Shown here: piece after piece, positions 11,806 through 25,200 of the stretch
Position numbering within the stretch: position 1 is the first letter of the stretch
How the letters are laid out: the number at the start of each line of letters is the position of its first letter
From: Choristoneura fumiferana
Lineage: Eukaryota > Arthropoda > Insecta > Lepidoptera > Tortricidae
Assembly: GCF_025370935.1 (NCBI RefSeq)
Contig: NC_133485.1
Coordinates: forward strand, 8,398,734 to 8,462,733
Direction of reading: 5' to 3'
Length of the DNA: 64,000 nt
Notes under the pieces: model-generated
Seen by the model: only the letters and a program-made list of their open reading frames with translations
Databases searched by the model: none
What the model was told of the DNA's origin: nothing
Translations under genes and position numbers: made by a program

Positions 11806-11873
11806 AGTCAGCAGCAGAAGTGAATGAGCAGTTACGGTATTCATCTACTTCTGCTGATGACTGTACTAGACTA
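11806..11873. repeat. Small foldback element
   Basis: AGTACAGTCAGCAGCAGAAGT is mirrored by ACTTCTGCTGATGACTGTACT across about 27 bases. This is a hairpin of about 20-bp arms with few mismatches, probably a minimal MITE. Confidence 0.6.
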
Positions 11874-12305
11874 CTGCACTGTAATTAAAGCATAAAATGA
11901 TCCATAAATATTGCGTGAAGCTTTTTTTCTACACTCATCTGTTTTTGAGATAGGGCTTGGGAAGAGCGCGTATAGCCGCTCAGCCAGCTCTCTTCCCATG
12001 TATTCCTAATCCCACGGGAATTTTGGGAAAACCTGATAATATTTTTTAGCTATTAGTTTTAACTGCCTACTTGCATGCTAAATTTTAAGTCTATAGTAAT
12101 TCTCTAATAATAAATACCTATGTTAAGACTTGAGACCTTATTGCCTAACACACTTGGAATCATAATCGTTTCCCCCCCTCCTTTCTGTCACACTGTATGA
12201 GACGATGGGAGAAATAGATGGTCGCGTACGTGTACGTCACAGCGTTAGACAACACGGCTTGTGGACACGAGATTTTATGACACTTTTTGAGACAGTTTCT
12301 CGACA

Positions 12306-12382
12306 GTTCGAACAAAACAAATAGAGACGGCATCACATTTAACCGTCAGTTAATACTAATCAATGGATGGTGAAACAGCCCC
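12306..12382. mobile_element. Half copy of the palindromic MITE family
   Basis: Only the right half remains: centre GAGACGGCATCACATTTAAC through to GGATGGTGAAACAGCCCC followed by TTA. The left half is missing. Confidence 0.65.
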
Positions 12383-12528
12383 TTAGAGTGGAAAATAAAG
12401 GTCCAGATGAGTATAGGTTACGTTTATTATCTCTCATTGCAAGGTTGGTCCTCTTTTATTGTTTAAACGACCGGATTATTTGCTCTCGAGTCGACTAAGA
12501 ATTAGAAATTTCGGCAGTTATGATTGGC

Positions 12529-12650
12529 AGTAAAAAACCGCATTTAAATCGGTTCACCCGTTTAAGAGCTACGGTGCCACACACAGACACACAAACACAC
12601 ATAGCGGTGAAACTTATAAAACCCCTCTTTTTGCGTCGGGGGTTAAAAAT
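12529..12650 (-). repeat. Dispersed repeat, inverted copy of the 17577 family
   Basis: The reverse complement reads AACCCCCGACGCAAAAAGAG, then GTGTGTTTGTGTGTCTGTGT and GGTGCCACCGTAGCTCTTAA-like sequence, then AACCGATTTAAATGCGG. It matches 17577-17690 in the opposite orientation. Confidence 0.6.
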
Positions 12651-13163
12651 GATCGGGAAGCCGGGGTATATGATAACTTCAGGATTATATCACACGATCT
12701 GATTCGTGCAAACGGTATGGTATTAGGTATATACAGTACGAGGTATGTAGCTATTATTGAAGACCATCGCAAAATTACTTCAATATTGCAATAAAGTATT
12801 TTGAATTCTTACAAAATATTGTCGTGTAGGTATTAAATTTTTCAACAGTATTTTTAACTTTAGTTATTTTAAGATTTAAATGCTAGCTATTTTAAATGTA
12901 AATCAAGTACCTAAGGTTTAGGATAATAGAATAATTTTTGATCTCACAGTATTTCTATCTAGTCTTACCTACGCGCAATCGTCTTATAAGCATGTGACTT
13001 TTGAACACCATTTTGAATGGTCTTGTTTTGTTTTTTAGAGTTTATCTTTAAATTCGAGTTGTAAGAAGCCTAAGATTGTTTTAATTTCAGAGCTTTACTA
13101 GAGAATAATAAAATGACCTAACTAATTTCCGTAGCGTTTTATTTACTGATAACATTAACCTAC

Positions 13164-13169
13164 TTTATT
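13164..13169 (-). terminator. Candidate DNAI1 poly(A) signal
   Basis: TTTATT is AATAAA on the minus strand, about 60 bases after the DNAI1 stop. A second one is at 13138-13143. Their closeness to the stop suggests a short 3' UTR. Confidence 0.5.
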
Positions 13170-13225
13170 AAAATACGTCAATACGAATAAGTAATATAAA
13201 AAACGTGTAAAATTCGTACAAATCT

Positions 13226-16200
13226 TCAATCATCTTCGAATTTCTCGTCCACAACACCGACGGTAAAAGGTGGATCACGCACCAAACTCAGCAGTTTGTC
13301 TAACTTCATTATCTGTGGGATAAATAAAAAACATTTTTATGTTAAAAATTGGTGTATTGCTTCAAAACTACAGCTTTAATTAAATTTTCGACTGTTGTAG
13401 AGTAATTTTACGATGAAAGCTTATTTTTGACGAAAGTGTGACATATTTTCACAGGGTCAGTCGTAAAAGGGCATTTACGTTGTACCCTGAGTTTATCTCT
13501 CCCGATTTCAACAAAATTTGGAAGGTAGACTCAGTCCATGATTCCGATCTGGAAAACAGGGTCTCCAAATGTGTTCCCAAAATATTGTACGGATGTGTCC
13601 GCTTTGTTGCGAAAATTAAGAAATGATTAAGAAAAATTCGTAACAAAACTGACATATCCAAACTAGAGCTGTAATTTTCTACACCCATAATAGGTAGGTA
13701 AGTATATCCTAGTTTCACAACTGCCACAGGGGTAATCAACTGGTTTAGTGTGACCCGTAAACGCTTGTTAACTAAAAAAATAGTTTTTTAGAAGTAATGG
13801 CGTTTTTTCTTAAAACCATATTTTACTGTGTGATAAACCCCAAAATTCCTACCTGTAATGTTTTTTGATCAACTCCAACTGCTTTCTTGGGAGGTTTGCA
13901 CATAACGCGTAGATTAGGTGATAATTTCAAAACGTGACACGTGCCTCTGAAAAAAATTGTACATGAGTAATTCAAATGCATGAAAACGTAATTTTTCATA
14001 AAATAAAAAAATGAAAAAAGGATATGAGGTCCTGCCCCCAGAGAGATTTGAACTCTCGACCCCTGGTTTACAAGACCAGTGCTCTAACCCCTGAGCTATG
14101 GAGGCGCTGGAGAAGCGAGCGAAATATTGATTTAAGACTTGCGGGCGTATTTTACTAGCAGCTGTAGATACCGTCACTGAGTTAGGACTCGGTTACTGAG
14201 CCAAAATCATTTTACAGCTAATTAAACAATACTGCATGGTAAATTGACCGAAATTATATACAAAATGGATTCGATTTCTGTTAAATAATATCAGTTAGTT
14301 TACCCATAACCTCAACCTCAAGGTAGGTCGCCTATTGCTCACCTTTTATTTTTTTTCTCTGTGTATCTGTTTTCTGTATCGCTTACTATGTCTGGTGTAC
14401 AATAAAGAGTCTTTGTATTGTATTGTATTGTATTGTATATAGTATAAGTTTTTCTTTTTTCTTCTCGTTGCATTATTATATGTTTTTGGCCTTCATACAT
14501 AATGGATTTGTTTGTCACTAGACATTATATATTAAGCACTATACATTAAGATTAGGTACCTACTGTCTCACAATTTATATAAGAATTTTACGGCTGTGCT
14601 ATGTGTGACTGTAAATCATACGTAAGCATAAAGAATGAGTAGGTACCTATTAGGCAGCTATGACTAAATAAGGTACGAGTCACATCTTGATATTTTATTA
14701 GCTTGTGGTCACGTTACCTACGTAGCGGTGCTACGCTTACGGTCGGGTCACAAATACGCCCTACCTGCGGCCTGGCGAGCGATTTTCTCCGTTCACTTAA
14801 GTCAGTTTTCTGTAAGCTTTTAAAGGTTCTGTAGTCCTACGAGGAACCCTAATACGAGAAGCTTCACCGTGTTCATCCATATCCATGCCCATAGTTTAGA
14901 CTGATCACCACACTACGCTGACAGGTTTCGAACTCAACCAGAGTTTATCATCAGAGCAATACGACTACGAGATGTTAGACATCTAACGCGTCAGCGTAGT
15001 TTGATGGTGGTGAATAGTTGGGTTAGTGTCACGTGTATGTTCTTACATGTAGAGGTGGAGGAGCTGCATGGACACACCTTTGTTGCACAGACGTAGCTAT
15101 CGTAAGGTCGCGGGTGAGCAAACTAATTGTTTATAGATCATTGTTATGGTCCTCCACAAAGTAACACCTGATTCAGTAAATTATGGAAAAAATGATTAAG
15201 TAGTACGCGAGTGTTCCGACTAAGATAGGTAGGTACTAGAAATGAACAAATGAGAACGACCCTCTACCTATAGGTAGTGCCACGAGAGTTGAAGTGAATG
15301 ATTACACACACAGCTGCAAAAATAACTGATTGCACATAAGAATGAATGAAATGACTGATTGAATTTGAATTGAATTTGAAAATCACAAAATCCTGCTGTC
15401 ATTCATTACACATGTTCTTGTATGCGTGAATGTAAATCTGGTGGCACTAGGTACTAACATATACCACCAATTTAGAAAAAAAAATTACTTGCTGTCGCCA
15501 CACACGATGATTGGCATGGAGGCGTTGAAATCAATTCTTGTCAGTTTCTTATTCTTCTTAGAGACTACCGCTTGAGCGCAGATTGGGCGGTACTTGTTTA
15601 CGTTCAAATCGAAGACATACACCTGGACAAGGAAATGTATTTTTATACTAGTAGAGACACTTACTGTTAGCGTTTGCACCTGATATCACACCAAATTGAA
15701 GATTATTTTGAAATAAAAAAATGGGAGGTATTTTGTTTCATAACGTTTTGAAATGTCGAAAATTGTTTGGTCGAAATTGTTTTTCATAATATTTTTTGGC
15801 CGGAAAATTGTCTAGTACTTATAACGTTTGTACCTATGGTATAACATTGTTTTGTCGAATGTATTATTAGGTAGGTACCTATAAAATTATTATTCCGAAT
15901 ATTGGCACTACTAATTTTATATCTGGAAAACAAATACATACTTACCTATTCATTTGAAGTTAACGACTGAGGCGAAGTCGAAGGAGCTCCGCGCGGAGCT
16001 CCTATTCCGCCTAGTTTGACACAATACTAACCTAACCAACCTATAGTTGAGCAATCATATATGGGGGGGTTACGTCCCCGAGGCCCCTTGCGGGGGCTCC
16101 ACCCCCCGCCCCCATTCACTGTTCCGCCTATCCAAGTATCAAACATTCATTCTTTTATCTTCAAAAACTTTAAAGTAAGCTTAAACCATTAAGAAGATGT

Positions 16201-19200
16201 TAAAAATGGTTGTTTTTTCCCTTATACATAAGAAAAGCGAATCAAAGCTAATTGTTTAAATGGAATAACAATACCGTCGGTATTTTAATTTTAGGACGTT
16301 GAATATTTGACTAAATAATAGTTCGATCTAACCAATTATTATATATTATGGATTTAGCATTTTAGTAATTAAATTAAATATACTCGTATTAAGTAATATA
16401 TATACCTACCTAATATGTATTCAAAAAATCTATGCAAAGGAAGAAGTGTGCCATACAATAATATTATATAAGTATCAAACAATTTCGACCAAAAATTTTT
16501 AGACCTTGCGAAGGGCACCCTATAAAAATAAATGCATAAAATAATAAATTTTACATATCACAACTCGTACATTTTTCAACAAAACCTCGAAAACGTCCAG
16601 ACTTTTACTAAGATTATTTTGTATATTTGGTACCTATTGCTGGCAACTGGCATTTATTGGAACGTATTTAAAAAAGTAAAATATTGTAATGGTAAAATAT
16701 TTTGCTTTAGAAACGCTTTCTTTCCATAGAGCAGCCATACAACTCTTGTGCGTATCGCGTTTGCATTGATAGAAACGCGCGTCGACGGCGCATTTAGAAA
16801 ACGAAGTGTGCAAAGCTGGTTGGTATCTACTTTCTACGTGTACGTACCTTCCCATCAGCAGTGCAAGCGGCGAACACGGTGCTCGAATACGGAGCCCACT
16901 TGACGTCACCCACCGGAGAACCCAGCTCGAACATAAAGAGGGGCTCGCTGCAGAGATAAAAGCAAATAAAGGCCTTGGTCGCAATTGTCGTTGATGTTAG
17001 GATAATGCTAACAAAATGTTTAGTACGTGGGCCTATAAATAATAATAATTTTTTCACTTCTCATGCTCGTAAAGTTCATGTTTATGCTGGATCTAGGGGA
17101 CATAAAATGACTTTTTATGCACTAGTGCATAAGGTAAAATCTTCGTCTAAGACCAAGGTAATCAGTCAGGTGTCAACAGCCACAAAAAAAAGATTCTACA
17201 TATTTTTTAAATAATTTCTAATTTATTTAAAACTAAAATCAATCAAAATAAATCAATAAACTACAAATTATAATTATATAATAATGCATGAAAAATAAAA
17301 GGTATGTACATAGAAAGTGAAAAATTGTTTCCACTGTTGTTATTTCATTTCCTCGCAATCTAAGTGAAAAGCAGAGTGTAAAACTCAAGCATTAAACCCA
17401 TTTTCCCCACGACTGCGGCTCGGGTGGCTATATGAACGTCTTGGGTAAAATGGCTTGTTTTATGCTCGCGTTGTACAATCTACTATTTTTAGAGATCTTA
17501 GGCAGATTTTTGGTTTGCACTGATTGTAGGTAGGTATTTAATAGTAAAGGCGGGCGTGGTGCATCTGACGATTTTTTTAACCCCCGACGCTAAAAGAGGG
17601 GTGTAATAAGTTCGACCGCAATGTGTGTCTGTCTGTCTGTGTCTGTCTGTGGCACCGCAGTTCTTAAACGGGTGGACCGATTTTAATGCGGTTTTTAAGG
17701 TTCCGGAGCCAAAATGGCAAAAACGGAACCCTTATAGTTTCGCCATGTCTGTATGTCTGTCTGTATGAAGACAAAAAAATACCCACTCTCTTCCGTCTTC
17801 CCAGATCTTGATTCTCCAATCGCCCGAGCAGGACGCGTAGATGCTATTATTGAAGTAGTTGTAGTGTATCCTGTACACCGGCATGTGGTGCCCCTGCACA
17901 GAACGCACATAGTTCCGGTTGTACTTGAGGGAACACGTGTGTATCATGCCGTCTTCTGTGCCCACCATGAAGATCTCCGCTTTTTCCGGGTGGAAGCAGA
18001 TGCAGCTGCCACAACCTTGAAAGCAGTTACTGGATATTGTAGTCAGTAACAGAAATGGATGAGCGGCTGTCGAGCCTAAATATTAGCCTAAGCACGTCTC
18101 TACTGACTAGGTAAGAAGCATAATAATGTTGTTCAGATTTGGAGGCTAAGTCAAGAGCAAGGCAAACTGCCGTAGGTAGGGCAAACCTTGGCTTAGCGGT
18201 GATAAGTACTATTGGTAATTCGGTAAGACTGCGCTGCGTTATAATCTTACGCTGAGCTCAGAATGGTGACATGCAAGTAGTTAAATCACTGCCAACAAAA
18301 CAGAGCTGACATCGATTTTATAGCTTAGATTTCCTCATACTGAGACTGTAAGGTAATAAAGTTAGGTAGGTACTTTATTATCTCATCACCGAGAAGCCAA
18401 CCAAGGTGTGCCCTACCTAGCATCTTTTCTGGGAGCATTACAGTGATTTTCACGCCTCTGTCTAGCAGCACTGATAGAAGCTAGGATACTTATAATCGTT
18501 TCGAGCTCTACAACAGCACATCCACTTTTGCTGATGACTAATAAAGTGCGAGGGATGTGTTTTTCATTAACCAATAGAAACGCTCATCCTCACACAGCAT
18601 ATCTCTGGTGGAAACAGCTGAGCGGAACGAGGCGAGGTAAATGAAGCGTTTCTATTGGTCAATGAAAAACATATTCCTCGCAACATATCCGCGCACATCT
18701 CCGGCGGAAACGCTGCTTCATACTGCGAGTGAAGTTTTATTTAGTTTTTCTTAATGCAAATACTTCGGCACCGATTTGAAATCTATTAGAAGTTTTAAAC
18801 TTTCGCGATTTCCACTCATAACCATTACAGCACCCGGGACTTATCACACTTACAAAATGAGTAGGTAATAATTACCTCGTTCGACGTGAATAATTACCTA
18901 AGGGATACTATAATTATACAGTATCCCTTAGGTAATCAATAATTAATGTGTTGCGAAAAGTCTTGTAGCCGGTGAAAATGATTGTATTCAGCAATAACTG
19001 AGCAACGGACGGGGTGCTGTGCTGATAATACCTATATTTAATAGTAAGCATAGCTTAAAACGATCTAATGGACCAAAAAAAGCTCATTCGACCAAACATT
19101 ACTTTAAAATAAGTATTCAACAATGCGAAAGGCTCCCATGAAAATTGCATCCTACACCAAAGTGGGAACGTAAGCATCTTACTGTTAACAGCGAGCATGG

Positions 19201-22200
19201 TCCCATCAGGGCCGGGGATGGGCGGAACGCTGGAAGCGAGCGTGATGATGGTAGTGGCTTGTAACTCGCCAGGCATCACCGCCCACTGCACCACGCGGCC
19301 GTCTCCCGCGATCGAGAAGAATGACGCTTCGCCGTCCAGGAGACGGGGGCCCCAGCGGATCTGAACATCCAATTATCGTATAGTCTCTGCTAAATGGCTA
19401 AAAAAAATCCTTATCAGTTTCATACTGAATTTGGTTTGGTTCTCAAATGGCAACTTCAGACCTGAGGCAGTTTTGTCTAATGCGAGGGGCTTTACCCTTA
19501 TCCTGAGGCCACTCATTGATTAGTCTTCATAGATTAGTATCACCATCCATTGATTAGTGTAAACTGACGGTTAAATGTGATGCCGTCTCTATTTGTTTTG
19601 TTCGAATAGACGGAGACGGCATCAAATTGAACCGTGCAATAATTTTCAACAATAGAATAAAATAATTAAACTAATAGCAAACACGGGACATATCAGGACT
19701 TAAATATTGCTAAAATTAACTCGGAGACGTCTTTGAGATTTAAGAGTTGAGATTGATTATGGATTCTAGATAATATTTTGGTTGGTCAACTCACCTCCCA
19801 AACTATGTTGCTGTGCTTATCGCGTACGGAGTCCGATTTGTATTGGTAAGATGACTCCAAAGTCAATTGTGAATTGTAAACGCAAACGTTGCCGTCGTAG
19901 CGTCCTAGTATAATTAGGCCATAATTAAAATTCATCGTTAGTGTAATTAATGCATTAAACTATACAAAGTTACAGATATAGCTTTTACCCACGCAAACGA
20001 GGTACGGAGTTTCATGGTACACGTCGAGACAGATGAGCGGCGATTCGGTGACGACAGCATACTCTGGGAACGCTGGGTTTTTGATGCTGTACAGGCAGAG
20101 GCAACCCTCTTTTTGTTGAGCCGTGAAATCCACTAAAGCACATCGACAGAAAATAAGATGATTATTATTTTTGGAACGGTTTTGTCCGGGTACCGCTGCA
20201 GGGACGAGGTCCTGAAAGACCTTTTCTGGATCTCGGGATCAAAGGCCGACAAGAGATGACCCAAGATCGTAAAAGCATGGCCTAGAGTCTGGTGTTGGAG
20301 GCCTAGACTTCGGGTCACTGCGCCCGGATAGCAAGTAAGTATTTTTAGTAACATATTATAGCACTTAGGTAAATATCAAGTGTGCGAATGAAAGTCATTC
20401 ATTATTTACTGCACCAGTCTAAGAATGTTCTAAGTTTGTTGTTGTTTTTTTATATATAAACGATCGAAAATAACGTACATGATCCATAGGCTACGGCGAA
20501 CAAATCTTGGTAGTGCGGGTTCCACGCCACCTCGCAGACTGCATGCTTGCTCATCGGTTCATACTGGAACTTCCAGAGAGGCAGCAGCGAGCCCATACCC
20601 TCGCGGAACTCGTCAGACGGGTCGTCCCAGTAGCGGTAATCTTGCGCTGGGTATTTGTAAAAAAATAGGATTATTCACAAACTGCGCGCTGCTTCAATCG
20701 CATTGACATTTCTGTTGAAAATTTGATAGGTTAACTAGTTACATTATTATTATTATACCGTTTGTCGAGAATTTAGGGTGAATGCATTCCGCAGAAGACT
20801 GAGCTGACAAGATAATCCTCGGAAAGGGTTTGGATGTAAAAATTAAATGTTTCATCAACGTCATCGTCATTTTTATTAAAATACACGGGTTACTGATGTA
20901 TTTATTTTTAGCCAACAATTTTCGCTCTTTTAGACTCCAAGTGCCGGCTAAGCACCAGCAGATGTTCCTGCACTCCGACTTCTGGCTGGAGAGCGTGGTC
21001 TTCCGTCGCTTTAGGGAACCAAGGATATAAATACATCCCTGAATAACTGTAATACTCTCATTTTCAATCGACAAATTAATAATTAGTCGAGGTATGCCTG
21101 GCCTGTTTCGAACCAATCCGTGGCTCCTTTTCAAGGTGAGCTCAAATGGAAAGCCAACCGTGAACTGCACGCCAGCGCATCTGGTTGTTCGGCTCTAGGC
21201 GCGGCCATCGGTGGCGAAACATGTCGGGCATACTTCAACTATTAATACGTGTGTGACCCATGTATCGAGTATTTTAATAATTATATCTACGTCTCACGGT
21301 AGTTTTAATTCAAAGATTATCTATCATCATCTGTTTTATAAGTTAGCTGACAGTATGTTATATCCAATAATATTTGTATGTTGCAAAGTTGTACAGTCAA
21401 GGGCAAAGATATCGACACGGCCAAAGTTGCAAAAATATGTATACACGACATGCACTTAACATTAAGGCCGTGTATACATATTTTTGCAACTTTGGCCGTG
21501 TCGATATCTTTGCCCTTGACTGTACTGTACTTTTTTCACTTCAGGTAAGTACATTCAAGACGACCTATTCTGCATTTTAGTTACAGTAAGTAAATATGCT
21601 TACTTGTTCACGCCTGTGAACTTAAAGATCTACATTGAAAAGACTTGCACTCAACCTAAAGTTGTTACCGATATCATCAAAGATGTTCTGATTGACAAGG
21701 CGCTCGAGTATGGCCCATGCCTCTCGGATGCGCTGCGCCAGCTGTTCATCGTGAATCTGCTGTGCTGATTTTACATGCTTCGCCGCTTTCTTCTTCATCT
21801 AAAACCACAAGAGATTGACATGTCGAAATTATCACAAAAGTTCAGAAATAATTACCTATTCTATGGAGTCGGTAAATTTAGAAGTTTCTTTTCCATCTAG
21901 AAATCTTTATTCTGATGTATAGGTCGAAACGTGCCTCATTCAAAGTCATTGGTCTGATCAAATTGTCTTTGCGTCTAAATTTTGAAATACAAATCAGCTT
22001 ACTCTTTTAGGTTTCTCGTCCTCCTTTTCCTTCATTTTCCGCGCGTAGTCTTCCTGGTAGAAGTCAAATATGATGCTCTGGAGAGCCGTGGCCGCGTAGT
22101 TTGCTCGAGCCGGGGGTATCGTCTGCGTGTCTACCGACTACAACATCCATGAAAGATTGCTTTGTAATATGAATGTGACTTTGTAGGTATATTATTGAAA

Positions 22201-25200
22201 AAAAAAAACAAATATACGCGCATGACTCGAAAAAAATGAGGTATCTTTACCATTAAAGAATACAATACAATGACACCACCACAAATAGTATTAAGCGATA
22301 TAGAAAACAGGTACACAGAGAGAAAATTACAGCTGCCCTCCCCCCTGAGATTCTAAAAAAGTTGCCAAATGTACCTACCTAAAGCAACCAAATTAGTCCT
22401 AAGTCTTTGACGTGACTTGCTTGATCGATCATTCATGTACGTCGAAACCGAAACTCGAATGAATTCTCCAATTCCAATAAATACTTACCTACTCGTACAA
22501 TTCATACTTTTCTCATTCTCCCTCCATATCGAATTGCCCCCCTCTGGGCCATCGGCTGACGACGCCCTTGCCTGTAAGTAAGTCCTAAGCTCATACTATG
22601 GTTCTCATTTGTTAATTAACCCTTTAGGAGGGACCATATTACCCCCTTTCCACTTCAAATATATTTTGTAACAGCTTGTAAGTACAGTAAATAGGTAAGT
22701 AATAAAATACTAGTAACAGACCCGACGAGGATTGTTGTAGGTGAGGGCGGCCCGCTCGCAGAAGTTGAACTGGTTGGCGAGTTTCTTGACTCGTGGTTTG
22801 ATCTCCAGCTTTTCTTCTACCATTGGCGCGTCACCCGGCTCCTCTATGATTATAATCATCAAGTAAGTATGATTTGCATTCCGCAACTAAAAAGTTGCAA
22901 AGAAACAAAACCGCAACATGATCATTTACTTAGTTATCACTTTTTTCCTGAAAATTAATAATTTCCATTTCTTACATTGGGAATGAGCTCTCCATCAATT
23001 AATTTTCTAGCAACTGCACATCATCATTTACTCACAACTTCTAGTCACCTTTAAGCTCCACCTTTTTCAAATTAGGGCTACCTCTACGAATAATGGCTAC
23101 TTTATGACAACCGCAGAAGGGTTTCGGCAGTTTCGAGGCTTAGGTACTTTCCCCCGTCTGCATGATCGATACGTTCGTATAGTACTAATCATAGAGTAAT
23201 TACCAGCGGCTTCTGGTTCCTCGACCTGCTCGCCCTCTTGTTGTTCGTCGGTAACGCCTTCTCCCGGTTCCGCGTCTTCGGCAGCTGCTGGGGCCTTCTC
23301 TTCTTCAGGCTGCACATCCTCTATATTGTAGATGTTGTGAGGTTAATGTTAGAAATCTCATATGAGCAGTTTAAAATTAATCTGCGTTAAATAAAATAGA
23401 AACCAGGAAAAAAGTTAGGTACAACTAAATGTCCTACAGTATATTAAGGCTTCATGAGCAATCTCATAACTTAAGAAATAAAGAAAATTCTCAAAACGTT
23501 AAAAAAATGTGAAATTGGTAAAGAGGTAAATACAATTAATGTGAGTTAATGAAGTTGGTTAAAAATGGACTAGTTTTATCTGTTTAGGTAGTTTAGTTTA
23601 GTGTTTATCTCAAGTAAAACCAGAATTATTAATCTAATCTAGCATCTAAGGCCAACTAACTACTTAATGTCAATTTTTCATAAAAAAATTGCAAATGTAA
23701 TATAAGAAACTACAGTTCCTAAATTCAAAGCGTACCTATCTATAGTATAAGCTTTTAATTTAGGAACCGCAACAGAGGTGTGTTTCTGGTTTGGAATCTT
23801 TTTTCTAGTCATCAATGGAGTCCTGTGTAAGTATTCCGAAATAAATAAAGAATTAAAGATTATTATTTTACAATACGTAATCTTAAAAAATCTTTGATTT
23901 CTCTCTTACCTTCAGGCTTAGCTTCTTCAGGCGCCGGCTGCTCGGCCGGCTCTGGTTCCGGCTCCTCTTCTTCTTCTTCTTCGGCTTTGGACTTCTTGAC
24001 TTTTGCTCGTTTCGGCCCCGCATCGTCAAAGCCAACCATACCTGGAAATTATCAATGATACTCGTAGCTTCTTATGTCATTCAAATAGACATGACCTAGT
24101 GTGTATTTCCACCACTGACAAGAAGATTATTTTTGCCATATACATAGGTAATATTGACCTACTTCAGGTGTTTTCTTAGGTAAGTACAGATTTTAAAGCC
24201 TTATTATGGTAATTCACCAATGAGTTATAACAAAAAGTAAAACCGACTCCAACAAAATAAAAAAAATAACTAAAAATGGAACCGACTACAAAACCCTTGG
24301 AAATATTTTTCTAGGTACCTACTAGCTCGAAGTCGGTGACTCAGCACGACCCAGCAGGAGGGATTGAAACCCATATTATGTAGGTGAGGTAGACGACTAT
24401 TGTTCCGCTCTTGCTGGCTCGTGCTGAGTCACCGACTTCTAGCTAGTAGGTACCTAGAAAAATATTCACAAGGGTTTTGTAGTCGGTTCCATTTTTAATA
24501 ATTTTTTTGGGTTTTACTTTTTTGTTAAAATTTTTCTTTTTTTCTTACTTTTTAGTGATTCTTAGCCAAAATACCTACAGATCACAACGATTCCATTAAA
24601 CCCAAACACGGCTTATCATAGTTACGTTGTTTTATAACAGAGTTCCGTTGCCTACCTTCCGGCTTCAGCATCAGATCCGTTCGAAAGAATCATAACTTAA
24701 AGCTTCTTCTTAGTCACTTATCTAGGTATATTAATCATGATAGTTTATAGACGAGCGAGCATTACTTAGCTTTGACGAGCTCCATTGCTCATCTACGGTC
24801 TTCTTCATCAGGTCCAGTTTAACAAATGATACTTTCTGAATGTAAATGCTTATCTTAGTGCTAAAAATGCCAAAATCGCCATAGGTGTGCCTATAAAATT
24901 TGAGGTTTGCCCTCGATTACCCTAGGACCCCATCATCAGATCTTGACTTGGTGACAATGGGACCACCTCAGAAGAGTACTCTTTCGAATAAAAAAATAAT
25001 TTTGTAAAATCGGTCCACAATTTTATTGACTGAGTAATCGGTGAAAATACATTAAAAAAAATACAAAAATTGGAACATAGAACCTCCTCCTTTTTTGAAG
25101 TCGATTAAAAATCAAATGAAATGTTTAAATGATAGTGAATACTTGAAAAACTCTCTTTTTAAAAACCCCATTTGGTCTCTCCGAAACAAACTCTTTTTTC

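Noticed and set aside
16634..17057. Overlapping minus-strand frames reading SPVGDVKWAPYSS with extra ends
   Set aside because: Only 16848-16947 is real (DNAI1 exon 14); the extensions run through splice sites into intron.
20739..21170. 143-codon minus-strand frame in DNAI1 intron 8
   Set aside because: It overlaps repeat-like sequence, has no known motif and no splice context.
21656..21668. Alternative end for DNAI1 exon 8 at TTTAG|GTTGAG
   Set aside because: It shifts the frame of exon 9; the donor at 21668 (ATCG|GTAACA) keeps the frame and restores the conserved DDIAQDYRYWDD.
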